In this document: in pieces, positions 47,701 through 56,516 of the stretch
Layout: each line of letters begins with the position of its first letter
Numbering within the stretch: position 1 is the stretch's first letter
Origin: Advenella alkanexedens
GTDB lineage: Bacteria; Pseudomonadota; Gammaproteobacteria; Burkholderiales; Burkholderiaceae_B
Length of the DNA stretch: 64,000 nt
Assembly (NCBI RefSeq): GCF_019132845.1
Contig: NZ_JAHSPR010000006.1
Coordinates: forward strand, 95,743-159,742
Direction: 5' to 3'
Notes under the pieces: generated by a model
Told to the model about the DNA's origin: nothing
Seen by the model: only the letters and a program-made list of their open reading frames with translations
The model's database searches: none
Program-made: the position numbers and the translations under genes

Positions 47701-48532
47701 AGGTATCACAGATTTTTGACAGCTCGGCCACATAAGGGCGCATGAGGGCTGCCCCCAGCGCACAGTTCAAACCGATGGTAACGGGACGGGCATGGCGGAT
47801 GGAGTTCCAGAACGCTTCGACGGTTTGCCCCGAAAGAATACGCCCGGAAGCATCGGTGACGGTACCGGAAATCATGACGGGCAGGCGCACACCACGCGCT
47901 TCAAAGACGCTTTCCACCGCAAAAATGGCCGCCTTGGCATTCAGGGTGTCGAAAATGGTTTCAATCAGGACAATATCAATATCACCGTCAAGCAGGCCGT
48001 TCAATTGCTCGGTGTAGGCCTTGGCCAACTCTTCGAAAGTAATATTGCGTGCCCCTGGATCATTCACATCAGGGGAAATGGAGGCCGTTTTGGGCTGCGG
48101 GCCCAGGGCACCGGCCACAAAACGGGGATGTTCGGCCGTGCTGAATTCATCACAGGCCTGGCGCGCCAGTTTGGCCGATTCCAGGTTCAGTTCGTAGGCC
48201 AGACCGGCCAGATCATAATCCCCTTGGGCAACCGCTGTGGCGCCAAAGGTATTGGTTTCAATCACATCAGCGCCGGCGGCCAGATATTGGCGATGAATAT
48301 CCACGATAAGATCGGGGCGCACCAATGACAACAGCTCGTTATTGCCCTTCACATCCTTGCCATGCTCTGCAAAACGTTCACCGCGAAAATCAGACTCGGT
48401 GAGTTTATATTGCTGGATCATGGTCCCCATTGCGCCATCTAGGACAAGAATGCGGCCGGAACCCAGCTGGCGTACAAATTCGGCACCCTTTGTATAGGCG
48501 GAAAGCGGATATGGAAGTTTAGGATAAGACAC
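44753..48532 (-). CDS. metH: Cobalamin-dependent methionine synthase
   Basis: Transfers a methyl group from 5-methyltetrahydrofolate to homocysteine. The 1259 residues hold all four modules: homocysteine domain with zinc cysteines in GGCCGTT, folate domain with [12 protein letters not shown], cobalamin domain with the lower-ligand motif DVHDIGKNI, and the C-terminal activation domain with [10 protein letters not shown]. The start is GTG with AGGTT upstream. It is divergent from the B12-riboswitch-controlled btuB, which feeds it cofactor. No separate riboswitch is seen on its side. Confidence 0.97.
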   Translation of the reverse strand: MSYPKLPYPLSAYTKGAEFVRQLGSGRILVLDGAMGTMIQQYKLTESDFRGERFAEHGKDVKGNNELLSLVRPDLIVDIHRQYLAAGADVIETNTFGATAVAQGDYDLAGLAYELNLESAKLARQACDEFSTAEHPRFVAGALGPQPKTASISPDVNDPGARNITFEELAKAYTEQLNGLLDGDIDIVLIETIFDTLNAKAAIFAVESVFEARGVRLPVMISGTVTDASGRILSGQTVEAFWNSIRHARPVTIGLNCALGAALMRPYVAELSKICDTYTCVYPNAGLPNPMSDTGFDETPEDTSSLLAEFAQAGFVNMVGGCCGTTPGHIQAIVQSVKNLPAREVPEVPVKTRLSGLEALNIDDESLFVNVGERTNVTGSKAFLRLIREEKFDEALSVARQQVENGAQIIDINMDEAMLDSKANMRRFLNLIASEPDIARVPIMIDSSKWEVIEEGLKCVQGKPVVNSISMKEGEQAFLEHARLCRKYGAAVVVMAFDEQGQADTLQRRKEICGKAYRLLTEEVDFPPEDIIFDPNVFAVATGLDEHNHYGVDFIESVKWIHENLPHARTSGGISNVSFSFRGNEAMREAIHTVFLYYAINEGLTMGIVNAGMLGVYADLDPKIKDLVEDVILDRDPPLGKTDPADERTPTERLVEFAETVKGEGGAKKQEDLTWREQEVEKRLAHSLVHGITSFIIEDTEEIRQQIAARGGRPIEVIEGPLMDGMNIVGDLFGAGKMFLPQVVKSARVMKQAVAHLVPYIEEEKRQIEAQGGDVRAKGKMVIATVKGDVHDIGKNIVAVVMQCNNFEVVNMGVMVPCAEILAKAKEEKADIIGLSGLITPSLEEMAYVASEMQRDPYFRENNIPLMIGGATTSRVHTAVKIAPHYDGPVVYTADASRAVGVATQLVSDQAEAFIRETAEEYEKVRERHANRKSTPIIPLEEARKAKPQIDWANYTPPKPKFIGRRTFKQYDLSEIEKFIDWTPFFQTWGLFGQFPAILEDKVVGEQARKLYEDGKAMLKKVIEGRWLTASGVVAFYPANTVNHEDIEVYKDESRSEVLFTWRNLRQQTAKREGVDNKCLADYIAPKESGVKDYIGFFAVTGGLGIEAHEKRFEQEMDDYSSIMLKALGDRLAEGLAECLHARVRKDLWGYVPDEVLDNEAVIAEKYQGIRPAPGYPACPEHTVKRAMFDVLQPEEIGMQLTESLAMYPASSVSGFYLSHPQSSYFNVGNIGEDQLQDYVQRSGLDEEEVRKALMSSLG

Positions 48533-48607
48533 GTTGAACCTGAAAATAGAATTGTCGTGGCCCTAGTGTACTAAATATTATGGCTGTGTTACAATATTAC
48601 CCTTATT

Positions 48608-48762
48608 GCAAGGTGCTTTCAGCTCATTCGAGCGGTGAAAGTTAAATGGGAAACAGAAAACAGCCGGTCCTTTTCCACACCGTCCTGTTCAGTCTGTGCT
48701 GCCCCCGCAACGGTAAGCTGCCCGGTATTCAACTGCCAGCAACAAGCCCGACACCAGCCAAA
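48608..48762 (+). promoter_or_regulatory. Cobalamin riboswitch
   Basis: Conserved blocks appear in order: GGTGC at 48612, AAATGGGAA and ACAGAAAACAG near 48644-48662, CTGCCCCCGCAACGGTAA near 48699-48716, and the B12-box end GCCCGACACCAGCC at 48746-48759. It heads the btuB transcript and should lower expression when adenosyl- or methylcobalamin is high. Confidence 0.94.
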
Positions 48763-48784
48763 CAATAAACATTCCCTAATTCCT

Positions 48785-48802
48785 ATGTGCGGGGTCGCAC
48801 AT
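48785..48802 (+). promoter_or_regulatory. Hairpin 3' of the cobalamin aptamer
   Basis: ATGTGCG pairs perfectly with CGCACAT around a GGGT loop, 22 bases after the B12 box and 19 bases before the btuB start. There is no T run. It could be the loop that docks into the aptamer and controls access to the ribosome site GAAGG. Confidence 0.5.
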
Positions 48803-48820
48803 ATTGTGAAGGCCATTTAT

Positions 48821-50704
48821 ATGTATTTTACGTTCCACCCTCGTGCGCTGGCACTGGCTGCCTGTTTCGCACCTTCGTTGCTTTTTGCCCAAACTCCCTC
48901 CACCCCTGCTCCCAATGTCACCACCCTGGACACCATTGTTGCCACCCCTGCCCGCATGGCACAGCCGCTGGATAAGGTCATGGGTGACGTGAGCGTTATT
49001 TCCGGTGTCAGCCTGAAAAATGCCGGGGCAGAATCCCTGCCCACCATTTTGGCTCGCCAGCCTGGCATCCAGCTATATAGCCAGGGCGGCCCGCAAACCA
49101 TCTCAGGAATATTTGTGCGTGGGGCCAGTCCGGCACAATCCCTGGTGCTGGTCAATGGCATGCGCATTAGCGATACCAACAGTGGCAGCACCAACTGGGC
49201 AGCCGTAGACCCTTCGACGATTGAACGCATCGAAATTATCCGCGGCCCGGCCAGCAGCCTGTATGGTTCCAGCGCCATGGGGGGTGTGATTAACATTATT
49301 ACCAAGTCCGACGGGCAAGACCGCCCGTTCAGCGCCTTTGGCAATTTCGGGGTTGGCTCGGACAGCACTTTCAAGACCGGCTTTGGTTTTTCAGGGGCAC
49401 ACAACAACTGGAACTACAGCCTGGCTGCCAGCTATGCCTCCAGCGATGGCTTTAATGCCACCAACCCTGATGCCGGCCCCTATGTTTACAACGCGGACGA
49501 TGATGGCTACATCCAAACCAGCCTGAGCGGTTCCCTGGGTTATGAATGGAACCCGGGACAGCGGTTCGACCTGACCTTCCTGAATGGTTACAACCATGGT
49601 GATTTTGATTCCGGTGAATACTACCAAAATACCTATGACATTACCCGCCAGCAGGCCTATACCCTTGGCAGCACCAATCAAATAACCGACAATTGGGAAA
49701 GCATCCTGGCTTTTGGCTACAGTAAAAGCAACCATGACTTACAAACCTCCAATGACGCTTCCGGCCGCACGGAAATAGGTACCATCCAGCGTCAGTACAG
49801 CTGGCAAAACAACCTTACGCTAGATCAGAACAACACACTGTCCCTGGTGCTGGAACACCTTGACGAACGCGCAACCGGTTCTTCCCTGTTAAGCCGCCAG
49901 CACCGTGACACTAATGCAGCGGCCCTGATCTACCGGAGTGATTTTAACCGTCACCACGTACAGGCCAGTGTCCGCCATGACAATATATCCGGCATTGGCA
50001 GTAAAACCACCGGCAGTCTGGCTTATGACTACGATTTAAGCGACTCGCTCAAATTGGGTATGGCGGCCAGCACCGGTTTTCGGGCCCCCACCTTTACCGA
50101 CCTGTATTATCCATTAAGCTGGGGTTATCAGGGCAACCCCAATCTGAAACCGGAAAAATCCAAAAACATCGAAGCCAGCCTGCGCTATCAGGCAGAAGAC
50201 ACCCAATTAAGCCTGGTGGTGTTCCAGAACAAATTCAGGGACTTGATCAATCCTTATGTGTGCGATGCCCTGTTCAACTGCACTGCTGAAAATACCGACA
50301 AAGCCACCATTCGCGGCCTGTCGCTGGAGGCCTCCCACCAGTTTGGCAATACCCTGTTCAGTGCCGGTGCCGACTTCCTGAACCCCAAGGACGACACCAA
50401 CGGCAAAACCCTGGTCCGCCGGGCCAAACAGGTTTATCGTCTCTCGGTCAGCCATAAACTGGACAATGCCGAACTGGGTGCCAGCTATCAATTTGTTGGC
50501 AAGCGCTATGATGACAAGGACAACACCGCCGCCAGAAAACTGGGCAGTTACGGCCTGCTTAACCTGCATGCAAGCTATCAGTTCAACAAAAACCTGCAGG
50601 GCCAGGTCTACTGGAATAATGTGACAGACAAAAAATACAATACCGCCTACGGCTACAATAGCCAAGGCTCGAATGTATTTCTAAACCTTGCCTGGCGCAT
50701 GTAA
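48821..50704 (+). CDS. btuB: TonB-dependent vitamin B12 receptor
   Basis: A 627-residue outer-membrane receptor. The start is the ATG at 48821 (MYFTFHPRAL), with GAAGG 9 bases upstream; the longer frame begins inside the riboswitch. The signal peptide ends near LLFAQ. The TonB-box-like TLDTIVATPAR, plug motifs (IERIEIIRGPASSLYGSSAM) and barrel motif STGFRAPTFTDLYYP are clear. The chain ends FLNLAWRM. The riboswitch and the adjacent btuF fix B12 as the likely ligand. Confidence 0.94.
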   Translation: MYFTFHPRALALAACFAPSLLFAQTPSTPAPNVTTLDTIVATPARMAQPLDKVMGDVSVISGVSLKNAGAESLPTILARQPGIQLYSQGGPQTISGIFVRGASPAQSLVLVNGMRISDTNSGSTNWAAVDPSTIERIEIIRGPASSLYGSSAMGGVINIITKSDGQDRPFSAFGNFGVGSDSTFKTGFGFSGAHNNWNYSLAASYASSDGFNATNPDAGPYVYNADDDGYIQTSLSGSLGYEWNPGQRFDLTFLNGYNHGDFDSGEYYQNTYDITRQQAYTLGSTNQITDNWESILAFGYSKSNHDLQTSNDASGRTEIGTIQRQYSWQNNLTLDQNNTLSLVLEHLDERATGSSLLSRQHRDTNAAALIYRSDFNRHHVQASVRHDNISGIGSKTTGSLAYDYDLSDSLKLGMAASTGFRAPTFTDLYYPLSWGYQGNPNLKPEKSKNIEASLRYQAEDTQLSLVVFQNKFRDLINPYVCDALFNCTAENTDKATIRGLSLEASHQFGNTLFSAGADFLNPKDDTNGKTLVRRAKQVYRLSVSHKLDNAELGASYQFVGKRYDDKDNTAARKLGSYGLLNLHASYQFNKNLQGQVYWNNVTDKKYNTAYGYNSQGSNVFLNLAWRM

Positions 50705-50779
50705 CAGGCCTTCCGTGGTTGTTATGGCTTTTACCAAACCAGTAAGCTGTCTGCAACCAGGAATCTCGGGATCATCAAC

Positions 50780-51658
50780 ATGAAGCTTCATCATAAGCTG
50801 TTTGCCGGGCTCTGCCTTCTTGCCGGTTCATTGAATGCCTGCCTGCCTGCCCAGGCAGGCACCTTAAGCGCCCCCGTGCACGAAACGGCAAAACGCATTA
50901 TCAGCCTGTCGCCCCATGCCACGGAACTGATATTTGCGGCCGGGGCAGGCAAACAGCTGATTGGGGTTGCCAAAAGCAGCAACTATCCCCCTGAAGTCAA
51001 AAACATGACTAACGTGGGCGACGGCCTGCGTCCAAATGCCGAATTATTGCTAAGCCTGAAACCCGACCTGATTGTGACCTGGTCTTCAGGTGGCCTGCCC
51101 GTGACAGGACTCAAACAGACTGAACGCATGGTGCCGATACTGTCTCTTCAACCAATAAAACTGGCGGATATTACGGCAGACCTGTTACAAATTGCCGGGC
51201 TGACCGGAACGCTGGAACAAACCCGCCACCAGGCCCATGAGCTGGAAGCCATCATCCAACAAACCCGCGATGAGTACAGCGCCCGTACCCCGGTACCCGT
51301 TTTCATTTTTCTGGGCAATTCCCCGCTATACACGCTGGGGGGTGGCCCTATCCAGAATGAAATGTTGCAGTTATGTGGTGCCTACAATATTTTTAACGAC
51401 CTGAACAGCCCTTCGCCTATTGTCAGCCTGGAAAGCATTATGCAACGCCAACCCAAACTGATACTGGCTGGCGCTTCACATGAAAAAACAGCCGACGAAA
51501 TACGGGACTTTTTCAATGACAAAGGGTTTTCATTTGCCCGTCAGGCAATCGTTACCCAACATCCGGATATTTTATTTCGTCCGACAGATCGCCTGATTCG
51601 TGCCCTGCCCGGACTTTGCCAGGCCATCGACCAGGCCCGCTCCCGTCTGCAGCCCTAA
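50780..51658 (+). CDS. btuF: Cobalamin-binding periplasmic protein (BtuF-like)
   Basis: A 292-residue class III binding protein with a signal peptide (MKLHHKLFAG, ending near PAQAG) and the RIISLSPHATELIFAAGAG block of the BtuF/FhuD group. Clustered with riboswitch-controlled btuB, its ligand should be cobalamin; haem-type relatives are a lesser alternative. No btuC or btuD permease or ATPase genes follow, so those are elsewhere or shared. Confidence 0.85.
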   Translation: MKLHHKLFAGLCLLAGSLNACLPAQAGTLSAPVHETAKRIISLSPHATELIFAAGAGKQLIGVAKSSNYPPEVKNMTNVGDGLRPNAELLLSLKPDLIVTWSSGGLPVTGLKQTERMVPILSLQPIKLADITADLLQIAGLTGTLEQTRHQAHELEAIIQQTRDEYSARTPVPVFIFLGNSPLYTLGGGPIQNEMLQLCGAYNIFNDLNSPSPIVSLESIMQRQPKLILAGASHEKTADEIRDFFNDKGFSFARQAIVTQHPDILFRPTDRLIRALPGLCQAIDQARSRLQP

Positions 51659-52617
51659 CTCACCAGTTCAAGCCCTTCCTGTTCCAGCCTGTACTGGATG
51701 GCCTTGGCCGCCACCACCCCATCAGCCATGGAGGTGATAATGCAGGGATGGTGCCGGTTGGCGACTTCACCAATGGCATACACCCCGGACACATTGGTTT
51801 CTGCAGTATGCACATGGGTGTTGACATAGCCTTTTTCACTGCACGAAAGACCCAGGCTTTCCAGGCCATTGAGCTGAGCCTGCCAGCCATAAAAAACCAT
51901 CACCACATCATACCTGTGTCCGTTAACGGTTCGGGTCAGCGGATCAAACACATACTCACCGGTATGAATCCGCTTTCGTGACAGGGATTCAAACCATTGT
52001 CTTTGCGCCCGGATATGACGGGCATAAATATCCACCGACAAAGCTCCTCTTTTTTGTGCAAAAATGGCGTTTTCAAAAGCGTTATCACCGCCTCCCAAGA
52101 CGGCCACCCGCTTGTTGGCAAACTCATAGTTGGAAATGTGCCTGCCAGGCCCCACCAGGACATGGTCATATTTTTGATTGGCCAGCTCTTGCGGAAAGCG
52201 GGAGGTAACGCCACTGGCCACCACCACAAAACGCGACACCAGGGAATGCCCGTCAAAGAACACGCGAAACAGTCTTGGACAGACCGGCTTATCGTGCTTG
52301 CCCTCCTTTTTGAGCAAGGCATTAATCTGATCAGGGGCATCAATGATCTCTACCCTGTCGACCCGCATTTTCAAAAGCACAGGGACCCTGGCGCCATCCA
52401 GACTGCGCTTGATCTGCACCGCCACTTCTTCGCCGGTCAGGCCAGGAGCGGTGACATTCCAGGCATCCTCAAAGGGGTTATGCGCCGTCAGCCCCCCAAC
52501 CTGTTCAGAGGCATCAAGAATTAACGGAGAAAAGCCCAAATGGGCAAGCCAGACAGCACATGAAGCACCTGCCGGGCCTGCACCAATCACAATCGCATCA
52601 TAAACAACCGGTTGCAT
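51655..52617 (-). CDS. Thioredoxin-reductase-like flavoprotein without the redox disulfide
   Basis: A 320-residue FAD/NAD(P)-binding oxidoreductase. The FAD motif is IGAGPAGASCA and the pyridine-nucleotide motif is VLGGGDNAFENA. The CxxC found between these in thioredoxin reductases is absent, so it is closer to ferredoxin/flavodoxin-NADP reductases of the TrxR fold; the electron partner is unknown. The first bases overlap the btuF 3' end convergently by 4 bases. Confidence 0.8.
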   Translation of the reverse strand: MQPVVYDAIVIGAGPAGASCAVWLAHLGFSPLILDASEQVGGLTAHNPFEDAWNVTAPGLTGEEVAVQIKRSLDGARVPVLLKMRVDRVEIIDAPDQINALLKKEGKHDKPVCPRLFRVFFDGHSLVSRFVVVASGVTSRFPQELANQKYDHVLVGPGRHISNYEFANKRVAVLGGGDNAFENAIFAQKRGALSVDIYARHIRAQRQWFESLSRKRIHTGEYVFDPLTRTVNGHRYDVVMVFYGWQAQLNGLESLGLSCSEKGYVNTHVHTAETNVSGVYAIGEVANRHHPCIITSMADGVVAAKAIQYRLEQEGLELVS

Positions 52618-52774
52618 GCAGCCAAATCCTTTTTTCCATGAAAAATCAATGATTTTCTTTACCTTGAAAACCTTATTGCAGCCTCTTCAAATGAGATAAC
52701 CACTACAATTAAGCCCTTGATAAATTGCAAAGAAAACGCTTTCTTCTTTGTCTCTACATATTAACCTTAATTCT

Positions 52775-53134
52775 ATGTCAACTCGTCGTATATTCTTCTC
52801 CCGTCTTGCCCTTGATGCCCGCATTGGCATTCTTGAACATGAGCTGCGTGCCACCCAGCCCCTGCATATTGATGCAGAAATAGACATTCATGTACCCAGA
52901 CAACTGAATGACAACGATATCAGCAGTGTTCTTGACTATCGCAAGCTGCGGGAAGCCATTATTGAAGAATGTACCCGTGCCCACGTGCACCTGGTGGAGT
53001 CACTGGGCGAAATGATTGCCAATCGTTTGCTGAAAGATTTCCCCGAGGTTCAAAAAGTCAGGCTCAGGATCAGCAAACCCATGGCTTTCGCCGATTGTGA
53101 TGCGGTTGGCATTGAAGTTGTTACTGGACGATAA
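52775..53134 (+). CDS. folB: Dihydroneopterin aldolase family (FolB)
   Basis: A 119-residue small T-fold enzyme of folate synthesis, making 6-hydroxymethyl-dihydropterin. It shows [11 protein letters not shown] near the start, [13 protein letters not shown] and [15 protein letters not shown], the pterin-site Tyr and Glu region. The ATG at 52775 (MSTRRIFF) is chosen over a TTG nine codons earlier. Only 2 bases separate it from ttcA. Confidence 0.9.
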   Translation: MSTRRIFFSRLALDARIGILEHELRATQPLHIDAEIDIHVPRQLNDNDISSVLDYRKLREAIIEECTRAHVHLVESLGEMIANRLLKDFPEVQKVRLRISKPMAFADCDAVGIEVVTGR

Positions 53135-53136
53135 AC

Positions 53137-54084
53137 ATGAGTAACGAGCATCGTAGCGCTGCGGCCGAAAAAATCCGCATTGAAAACAATAAGCTGAGCA
53201 AACGTGTTATCCGTGAAGCCGGTACCGCTATTGTTGATTACAACATGATTGAAGATGGCGACAAAGTCATGGTTTGCCTTTCAGGAGGCAAAGACTCATA
53301 CGGCATGCTGGATATTCTCATGACCTTGCAAAAGCGCGCACCGGTCAAGTTCGACATTGTGGCCGTCAACCTGGACCAGAAACAGCCCGGCTTTCCCGAA
53401 CATATTTTGCCCGAATACCTGACAAAGATAGGTGTTCCCTTTCATATTGAAAATCAGGATACCTATTCCATCGTCAAACGTCTTATTCCTGAAGGAAAAA
53501 CAACCTGCTCACTTTGTTCACGCCTGCGGCGCGGTATTTTATATCGTGTTGCCGATGAACTGGGTGCAACAAAAATTGCCTTGGGTCACCATCGGGACGA
53601 TATTCTGGCCACCTTCTTCCTGAACCTGTTTTATGCGGCAAAACTTAAAACCATGCCCCCCAAACTGGTGTCAGACGATGGCAGGCATACGGTTATCAGG
53701 CCACTTGCCTATATTGCGGAAAAAGACCTGATTGCCTATGCCGAGATGAAGCAATTCCCCATCATTCCATGTAATCTGTGCGGTTCCCAGGAAAACCTGA
53801 AACGCCAGGAAATCAACCGGATGATCCGTGCCTGGGAAAAAGAAAGCCCCAAAAAAGTATGGAATATCTTCAAATCCCTGTCTGCGGTGGCACCCTCGCA
53901 TTTAATGGACCGCCAGCTGTTTGATTTTGTTGGTCTCAAGCCAAGCGGACTGGCCGATGAAAACGGCGACAAGGCCTTTGATGCGGAAATTTTCCCGGAT
54001 CTTGAGCCCGCAACCGAATTGCCTGATGACCCAATCCAGTCGGTCTCGCGCCATAAAACCATTTTCATGCAACCTCAATCTTAA
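53137..54084 (+). CDS. ttcA: tRNA 2-thiocytidine synthetase
   Basis: Thiolates cytidine 32 of certain tRNAs using an iron-sulfur cluster. It has 315 residues. The PP-loop is [10 protein letters not shown] and the cluster cysteines are in [12 protein letters not shown] and PCNLCGSQ. It follows folB by 2 bases and precedes queF by 13, so all three form a unit in which two are tRNA-modification genes. Confidence 0.96.
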   Translation: MSNEHRSAAAEKIRIENNKLSKRVIREAGTAIVDYNMIEDGDKVMVCLSGGKDSYGMLDILMTLQKRAPVKFDIVAVNLDQKQPGFPEHILPEYLTKIGVPFHIENQDTYSIVKRLIPEGKTTCSLCSRLRRGILYRVADELGATKIALGHHRDDILATFFLNLFYAAKLKTMPPKLVSDDGRHTVIRPLAYIAEKDLIAYAEMKQFPIIPCNLCGSQENLKRQEINRMIRAWEKESPKKVWNIFKSLSAVAPSHLMDRQLFDFVGLKPSGLADENGDKAFDAEIFPDLEPATELPDDPIQSVSRHKTIFMQPQS

Positions 54085-54097
54085 TTGTTCGCCTGCC

Positions 54098-54928
54098 ATG
54101 ATCAACCGTGAACTTAATCAGGCCCCTTTGGGAAAAGAAACGCAATACCCGGATCAATACGATCCGTCCCTCCTTTTCCCCATTGCCCGCACCATTGGCC
54201 GATCTCAACTGTCCTTGCAGCCACACCCTGCCTGGTACGGGGCCGACATCTGGAATGCCTATGAGCTTTCCTGGCTTAATCCAAAGGGCAAGCCGCAGGT
54301 GGCCATGGCCCGCTTCAGTTTTGATGCGGCCGCCCCCAACATCATTGAATCAAAATCTTTTAAACTTTATTTGAATTCATTCAACCAGACCCGGCTGAAC
54401 ACAAGCGAAAACCTGTTGGCCTGCCTGCAGACAGACTTGTCCGTGGCCAGCGGAGCACCGGTTTCAATCCAGCTTATCGAGCCCACCGATTTTTCTCAAC
54501 AAACCATAGAAAACCTGGACGGGATACTAATTGACGAACTGGATGTCACTCCCGAAAAATATGAACCCGATGCCAGCCTGTTGCAATGCGATACCGACAC
54601 CATCGTGCATGAAACCCTGGTTTCCAACCTGCTGAAATCCAACTGCCCTGTTACCCGGCAGCCCGACTGGGGCAGTCTGCAAATCAGTTATGAAGGTCCT
54701 GCCATCAACCATGCCAGCCTGCTGGAATACATTATTTCTTACCGCAATCATGACGGTTTTCATGAACAATGTGTGGAACAGATTTTCTGCGACATCATGA
54801 AACACTGCCAACCCGCCAAACTGTTTGTTTATGCACGCTATACCCGTCGGGGCGGGCTGGATATCAACCCCTGGCGCAGCACATCACCCATCCATGACCT
54901 CCCTCCCTCCCGCCAGGCCCGCCAATAA
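54098..54928 (+). CDS. queF: NADPH-dependent 7-cyano-7-deazaguanine reductase
   Basis: Reduces preQ0 to preQ1 in queuosine synthesis. It has 276 residues of the long (two T-fold) type like E. coli QueF. The nucleophile is Cys183 in SNCPVTRQPDWG, with the QueF motif ESKSFKLYLNSFN in the first half and FCDIMKHC in the second. The ATG at 54098 lies 13 bases after ttcA; an upstream frame runs back into ttcA. After the gene comes an imperfect hairpin at 54939-54962 with no T run. Confidence 0.95.
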   Translation: MINRELNQAPLGKETQYPDQYDPSLLFPIARTIGRSQLSLQPHPAWYGADIWNAYELSWLNPKGKPQVAMARFSFDAAAPNIIESKSFKLYLNSFNQTRLNTSENLLACLQTDLSVASGAPVSIQLIEPTDFSQQTIENLDGILIDELDVTPEKYEPDASLLQCDTDTIVHETLVSNLLKSNCPVTRQPDWGSLQISYEGPAINHASLLEYIISYRNHDGFHEQCVEQIFCDIMKHCQPAKLFVYARYTRRGGLDINPWRSTSPIHDLPPSRQARQ

Positions 54929-55174
54929 AAAACAGTAAGTACGCTGGCCAAATGGCTGGCGTATCTCGGTCACGCTGTTCTTTGACTTGCCAGCTTGCCT
55001 CTGCGCCAAAGTCTGCGCAAACCGATATTTACTTTTTGTTTCTTTTTAGCCTTGAAATTTTTTTTAATAATTGCCAGATGGGCATTTGATATACTTAAGG
55101 GATAAAAATGGGGTCGGGCAGTGATCAACAGCTGACCACAGCCCCCATAACGGTCATTCAAAATAGGATTCACC

Positions 55175-55345
55175 ATGGATTTCAGTGATGTACCTTTACA
55201 CCTTGTTTTTGTCATCGGCATTATTATCGTTTTTATCGGTATCGGACTGAAAGACCATAATCCCGGCATTGTGGTCATGGGACTGGGGCTGATTATCATG
55301 ATTTTCGTTATCCTTCGGAAAGCCATCGAAGTTTTCGGTTATTAA
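55175..55345 (+). CDS. Hypothetical small membrane protein (56 aa)
   Basis: ATG to TAA, 56 residues, with TAGGA upstream. It has two strongly hydrophobic segments (about residues 9-24 and 33-47) joined by the turn KDHNPG, and ends AIEVFGY. It is a typical two-helix hairpin membrane peptide; no family is recognised. It lies alone between queF and the export operon. Codon use and composition fit a real gene. Confidence 0.6.
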   Translation: MDFSDVPLHLVFVIGIIIVFIGIGLKDHNPGIVVMGLGLIIMIFVILRKAIEVFGY

Positions 55346-55435
55346 AGCAAAGCGCATAAATCACCTGTCATCATACTTCCGGGCCTGTCTGGTTTTATAG
55401 TGGCAACCCGGGTTTTCCTGCCATCAGAGTACCAC

Positions 55436-56509
55436 ATGAGCGCATCAAACAAAAAACCGTTCCTCCTCATCATCATTATCCTGGCTGCCATTGCGATTGG
55501 TGTCTATTACTGGAAACAGGCCGAGTCCAACAACCAGCTCGATGGTTTTATCAGCAGCAATGGCCGCATAGAAGCCACCGAACTGGATATTTCCAGCAAG
55601 CTTGCCGGACGCATCCAGGACATACTTGTCAATGAAGGTGACTTTATCAAGGCAGATCAACCCCTTGCCCATATGCAAATAGATGTCCTGAAAGCCCAGC
55701 TTGAACAGGCACAGGCAGAACACCAGCAGGCACTGAATAATGTCAATATCGCCAAGGTCCAGGTCGATGCCCGAGAAAGCGAATTGCTTGCCAGTCAGGC
55801 ACTCATGGCACAGCGGGAAAGCGAATTTACCCTGGCCAAACAACGCCTGAGCAGAACCGAAACCCTGGCTGCCCGTGGTGCCACCCCCAAACAAACCCTT
55901 GACGATGACCGTGCCGCTGCTCGCAGTACCGAAGCCGGTCTGAATGCCGCCAAAGCCCAGGTCAATGCGGCACAGGCCGCTATCAAGGCAGCCAAAGCAC
56001 AGGTAAGCGGGGCAGAATCAGCCGTTATTGCGGCAGAAGCGGCCATCAAGCGCATTCAGGCCGATATTGATGACAGCATCCTGAAATCCCCGCGCGACGG
56101 ACGCGTTCAATTTCGTATTGCCCAGCCGGGTGAAGTGGTTGGTGGCGGTGGCAAAATCCTGAATGTCATCGACCTTAACGATGTCTACATGACCTTCTTC
56201 CTGCCTGAAACCGTGGCTGGCCGCATTGCCCTGGATACTGATGTGCATATTGTCCTGGATGCGGCATCCGAATATGTCATACCAGCCAAGGTTTCTTTTG
56301 TTGCCAGCTCGGCCCAATTCACGCCCAAAACCGTTGAAACGGCCAGTGAGCGCCAAAAACTCATGTTCCGTGTCAAGGCGCGCATTTCACCCGAGCTGCT
56401 GCAAAAGCATCTTGAACAGGTCAAGACCGGCCTGCCAGGTATGGCTTGGATAAAGCTTGACGCCAACAAGGAATGGCCAGAGCACTTAACTATCAAGCTG
56501 CCGGAGTAA
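55436..56509 (+). CDS. HlyD-family membrane-fusion protein (YhiI-like)
   Basis: A 357-residue periplasmic adaptor with one N-terminal membrane helix ([19 protein letters not shown]), a biotinyl-lipoyl-like half, and a long alanine-rich coiled coil (about 70-220), then the barrel domain. The ATG at 55436 is preferred over a GTG twelve codons earlier. It is the first gene of a three-gene ABC exporter like yhiI-rbbA-yhhJ of E. coli, probably working with an outer-membrane channel encoded elsewhere. Confidence 0.9.
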   Translation: MSASNKKPFLLIIIILAAIAIGVYYWKQAESNNQLDGFISSNGRIEATELDISSKLAGRIQDILVNEGDFIKADQPLAHMQIDVLKAQLEQAQAEHQQALNNVNIAKVQVDARESELLASQALMAQRESEFTLAKQRLSRTETLAARGATPKQTLDDDRAAARSTEAGLNAAKAQVNAAQAAIKAAKAQVSGAESAVIAAEAAIKRIQADIDDSILKSPRDGRVQFRIAQPGEVVGGGGKILNVIDLNDVYMTFFLPETVAGRIALDTDVHIVLDAASEYVIPAKVSFVASSAQFTPKTVETASERQKLMFRVKARISPELLQKHLEQVKTGLPGMAWIKLDANKEWPEHLTIKLPE

Positions 56510-56516
56510 ACCCGTC

